From the NCBI GenBank assembly GCA_022710165.1, contig JAKLHL010000050.1:1-9969 (forward strand): 9,969 nt of DNA. The letters are read 5' to 3'. A program made the translations under genes and the position numbers. Shown piece by piece: positions 7,908-9,969 of this stretch. Origin of the DNA: Bdellovibrionales bacterium (GTDB lineage: Bacteria > Bdellovibrionota > JAFGOL01). Positions within the stretch are counted from its first letter, which is position 1. Each line of letters starts with the position of its first letter. A model generated the notes under the pieces. That model searched no databases. It had not been told where the DNA came from and saw only the letters and a list, made by a program, of their open reading frames with translations.

Positions 7908-9293
7908 ATGTTGTTTGTTTTAGCTTTTATTTCCATTTTTTCTTCATCGGCGTATTCACAGATCTTGCCTTTTGAAGAGGTAAGCATTAGGGCTGATGCC
8001 ATTATCGCACGAATGGATGCTAATGAGCAGGTCGACAGCAAAGAAGTAAAAGAAGTATCTCGTCTACTTATAGAATATGTCGTATCAAATTTAGGGAAAG
8101 ATGCCGAGAGAAGACGAGCAGCCAATCTTTTTATCTCTGAAGAGGACATGAAAAACTCCGTCTTTCTTAAAGAACGTAATATAAGAGAGATCAGAACAGT
8201 AGAGTATAGGACTTTTATACGAAGCATGGATTACCTAAAGAGAATACCCATGGAATTTTGGGGTGAAGATTTGGTGGATAGATTAGACGCTGTCGCTTAT
8301 GCTCCCAAAGGTTTTGATAAAGAGAACCTTACAAAGAGCTATGACAAGATATCACTTATGAACATTGCTGTCGAATTGTCGGATATTAACACCAAGCAAA
8401 CACTTCCAGACTATTTTCTTGATTTTTTCTCCTGCTATTACTACAACAGTGCTCTTGTTTCTTTATCTTATATTAATATAGAAGACGACATAGCGGGGAA
8501 TTACGATCAAAGGCTGCTTTTAAAGGATGATATTAAAAAACTATTTGGTGACATAACTGCCTATTATGCAAGGCTGATACTCGTGGAAGATTTTGTTGAT
8601 AAAGGATATGTGGGCAGAGACCTAAAGGCTTTCTCTGATAAGATAGATCTTGATAAATATTTTGGAGATATTGAGGCGCATAAGATAAATGGTCTCTACG
8701 GCGTAAAGAAGGGCTTGGTCGAGATCATAAATTCTTTGTCAGAAAAAAAATATTTTGACCCTTTAAGATATGAGGAAGGAGAAGCGGATCATCATAAAAA
8801 GGCAGCAGAGAGGATCGCTTCCAAAAAGAGAGCGAATGCACATGTATATGTCTTTAATGTTTCCGATAAACTCAATGCATATCTGCCTGAACATCTTAGA
8901 TCTACATGTCTTGACATAGCTCTGGATAATTTTGCTCTTTACGTTGCTGGGACCTTGGATGGTGTGCTTGGTGAAAAAGAAGACATACTCTTGTTTGGGG
9001 ATTATACTGAGGGCGGAAGGATGGGCGGTATTTTTGGAAAGATGGTGGCGATGAAACAAAATGAGATGATAACTCTTTTTGGTGCTCTTGCTTATGTAAA
9101 TGGCTTTTGTGAGAACAGAGAAGTCCTTATGACGGTTAATGACGGATTTAAAATGGCAGGTATAATGTCTTACAAAGGTGTCTTGAACAGGGAAAAATTT
9201 GATAAGAGCCTGATCGAAAAAAGGTTTGATATAAAATTCTCATACGGGATGACAAGAAGATTCAATAAAGGCGTTGATCTGATCAAAATGTAA
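7908..9293 (+). CDS. P6: secreted paralogue-family protein, unknown function (461 aa)
   Basis: Last member of the array. The AGGAGG at 7894-7899 and an in-frame TAA before the ATG fix the start. The signal peptide MLFVLAFISIFSSSAYS precedes QILPFEEVSIRADAII. All canonical landmarks are present: NLFISEED, EYRTF, EFWGED at about 116-121, ELSDIN, LPDYFLDFF at 166-174, KYFGDIE at 250-256, LNAYLPEHLR, FGDYTEGGRMGGIF at 363-376, GFCENREV, and the tail DIKFSYGM. The 5' end DNA pairs with P5 but the middle and C-terminus resemble P3 and P1, so the gene looks mosaic. A charged segment near residues 285-305 (EGEADHHKKAAERIASKK) precedes the C-terminal module, in the place where P1 and P3 also have lysine-rich stretches. 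It ends 4 nt before the stop codon of the convergent barrel gene. Function unknown; exported by prediction. Confidence 0.93.
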   Translation: MLFVLAFISIFSSSAYSQILPFEEVSIRADAIIARMDANEQVDSKEVKEVSRLLIEYVVSNLGKDAERRRAANLFISEEDMKNSVFLKERNIREIRTVEYRTFIRSMDYLKRIPMEFWGEDLVDRLDAVAYAPKGFDKENLTKSYDKISLMNIAVELSDINTKQTLPDYFLDFFSCYYYNSALVSLSYINIEDDIAGNYDQRLLLKDDIKKLFGDITAYYARLILVEDFVDKGYVGRDLKAFSDKIDLDKYFGDIEAHKINGLYGVKKGLVEIINSLSEKKYFDPLRYEEGEADHHKKAAERIASKKRANAHVYVFNVSDKLNAYLPEHLRSTCLDIALDNFALYVAGTLDGVLGEKEDILLFGDYTEGGRMGGIFGKMVAMKQNEMITLFGALAYVNGFCENREVLMTVNDGFKMAGIMSYKGVLNREKFDKSLIEKRFDIKFSYGMTRRFNKGVDLIKM

Positions 9294-9302
9294 ATGATCA
9301 GA
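9278..9302. other. Inverted repeat spanning the two convergent stop codons
   Basis: TCTGATCA (9278-9285) and TGATCAGA (9295-9302) form an 8-bp perfect inverted repeat around a 9-nt loop. It covers the TAA of P6 (9291-9293) and the TGA of the minus-strand gene (9298-9300). It could act as a weak bidirectional terminator or RNA 3'-end stabiliser, but neither side has a T-run, so this is not a canonical intrinsic terminator. Confidence 0.35.
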
Positions 9303-9969
9303 ATACGCTGCTTACGCCGATAAAGAAACGACCCTTCTTGTATTCAGTACCTTTGTAGAGGCCTATTCTGAGCGTTACTGGCACATGATAGAACACGTAT
9401 CCACTGCTTCTAAGCTCTATGCCGCCTGAATGGAAGTCATACTTAAAATCCCTTCCCATGAAGCCATTGTCAAAGACTAGGGCTCCATGTATCTTTGTGA
9501 AGAAGAGAGGGAATAGATTGTGTCCGCTGTTTATTGTGAGTATTGGGAAGCGGTACTCAATGTTATTAACGAACATGGACCTAGAGGCGAAATAACTTAC
9601 AGGGTATCCTCTGATGAGATATCTTTTTGCCCCGAAGATAAGGGAGCTGAACTCTCCGCCTGCGAGGAAGAACATATAAGGGTCGCCATAGCTATAAGAC
9701 AAGTCATTGTTTACTGCAATGACATGATGAGAGGACCCAAGTTTTATATAGAACCTTAAGTTAGAGTCTATTTGATATTCGCTGTATGTTGAGTCCATCG
9801 CTTTTGGGAAGATGCTGTATTTAAGGAACGCAGAAAGTCCTTTCTCTGGGTCGCTTATTGCCGACCAGGTAGTTGATATATCTCCGTAGCCTATGATGCC
9901 GTAAACGCCGTACCTTTTTATTCTCTTTTCCGCATAGTCCATTTTTCTATAATGGTACGTTATACCTGT
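9298..9969 (-). CDS. Omp85/D15-type outer-membrane beta-barrel protein (C-terminal part)
   Basis: The frame is open from the right window edge to TGA at 9298-9300, giving the last 223 residues. An internal Met at 9942 is unlikely to be the start, because the coding frame and strand-like sequence (TGITYHYRK) continue upstream to the edge. The text alternates polar and hydrophobic or aromatic residues, as in amphipathic transmembrane strands. It contains KRYLIRGYP (RGYP codons at 9601-9612), which matches the conserved (V/I)RGF/Y motif of the Omp85 superfamily lid loop. That motif sits about 104 residues before a C-terminal phenylalanine in FIGVSSVF, the usual outer-membrane insertion signal. 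Family knowledge assigns such barrels to outer-membrane protein assembly, two-partner secretion, or fusions with patatin or other domains. The N-terminal part that would decide this lies outside the window, so I give no gene symbol. Confidence 0.8.
   Translation of the reverse strand, partial: TGITYHYRKMDYAEKRIKRYGVYGIIGYGDISTTWSAISDPEKGLSAFLKYSIFPKAMDSTYSEYQIDSNLRFYIKLGSSHHVIAVNNDLSYSYGDPYMFFLAGGEFSSLIFGAKRYLIRGYPVSYFASRSMFVNNIEYRFPILTINSGHNLFPLFFTKIHGALVFDNGFMGRDFKYDFHSGGIELRSSGYVFYHVPVTLRIGLYKGTEYKKGRFFIGVSSVF

Larger units (their letters stand above)
1095..9293 (+). repeat. Tandem array of six paralogous secreted-protein genes
   Basis: Six consecutive same-strand genes encode proteins alignable by eye over their C-terminal ~150 residues and, except P4, over the mature N-terminus. 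Intergenic gaps are 28, 35, 8, 28 and 48 nt, and no terminator-like hairpin with a T-run is seen between them, so co-transcription is likely. Distances from the F of the glycine-rich signature to the C-terminus are 101, 99, 98, 103, 100 and 98 residues for P1 to P6, showing a fixed C-terminal module. No transposase, integrase or terminal repeat flanks the array within the window, so the copies most likely arose by local duplication. Confidence 0.9.

Noticed and set aside
1095..9293. Lipoprotein signals on the six paralogues
   Set aside because: No cysteine occurs at the cleavage position. The peptides end in small residues typical of signal peptidase I, or in YSQ.
9520..9759. Plus-strand open frame of 79 codons
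   Set aside because: It is antisense to the barrel gene, which shows the RGYP motif and strand-like pattern, and it has no convincing start region.
1..9969. CRISPR array, tRNA, rRNA or insertion sequence
   Set aside because: I saw no regularly spaced short repeats, no tRNA- or rRNA-like sequence, no transposase frame and no terminal inverted repeats. The repeats present are paralogous gene segments.

Overview
This window comes from a diderm (Gram-negative-type) bacterium. It is moderately AT-rich, with heavy use of ATA (Ile) and AGA/AGG (Arg) codons and strong GGAGG ribosome binding sites. It has Sec-type signal peptides and, at the right edge, an outer-membrane beta-barrel of the Omp85/D15 type. 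I cannot name the lineage. Uncultivated diderm phyla such as Elusimicrobiota, Omnitrophota or Margulisbacteria would fit, but that is a guess from style and not from any marker gene.

Layout: (1) 1-900, minus strand: the N-terminal 300 codons of a secreted, helical protein of unknown function, running off the left edge. (2) 901-1094: an AT-rich divergent intergenic region with one plausible sigma-70-like promoter for the rightward genes and small AT-rich repeats. (3) 1095-9293, plus strand: six consecutive paralogous genes (called P1 to P6 here) of 396 to 484 codons with gaps of 8 to 48 nt, so probably one operon. Each encodes an exported protein that I do not recognise. (4) 9298-9969, minus strand: the C-terminal 223 residues of an Omp85/D15-like barrel, convergent with P6 and only 4 nt from it.

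The six paralogues share a design. A short signal peptide with no basic residue before the hydrophobic core is followed, except in P4, by a mature N-terminus of the form (D)LVPFEEVxKxA or ILPFEEVSxxA. Next comes a helical and very divergent middle, then a C-terminal module of about 150 residues. That module carries a YLP motif, a glycine-rich signature FG[ED]YTxxGRxGG[IL]F, and a nearly constant tail of 98-103 residues. By signal sequence and leader DNA the array splits into P1-P3 and P5-P6, with the degenerate P4 between them. The 5' ends of P2/P3 and of P5/P6 are almost identical in DNA, while the rest of each pair has diverged strongly. This points to gene conversion or selective conservation of the 5' ends.

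How the genes work together is not shown by the sequence. A tandem set of diversified secreted proteins beside an outer-membrane barrel and another exported protein suggests a periplasmic or cell-surface function, possibly a diversifying surface family. That is inference only.
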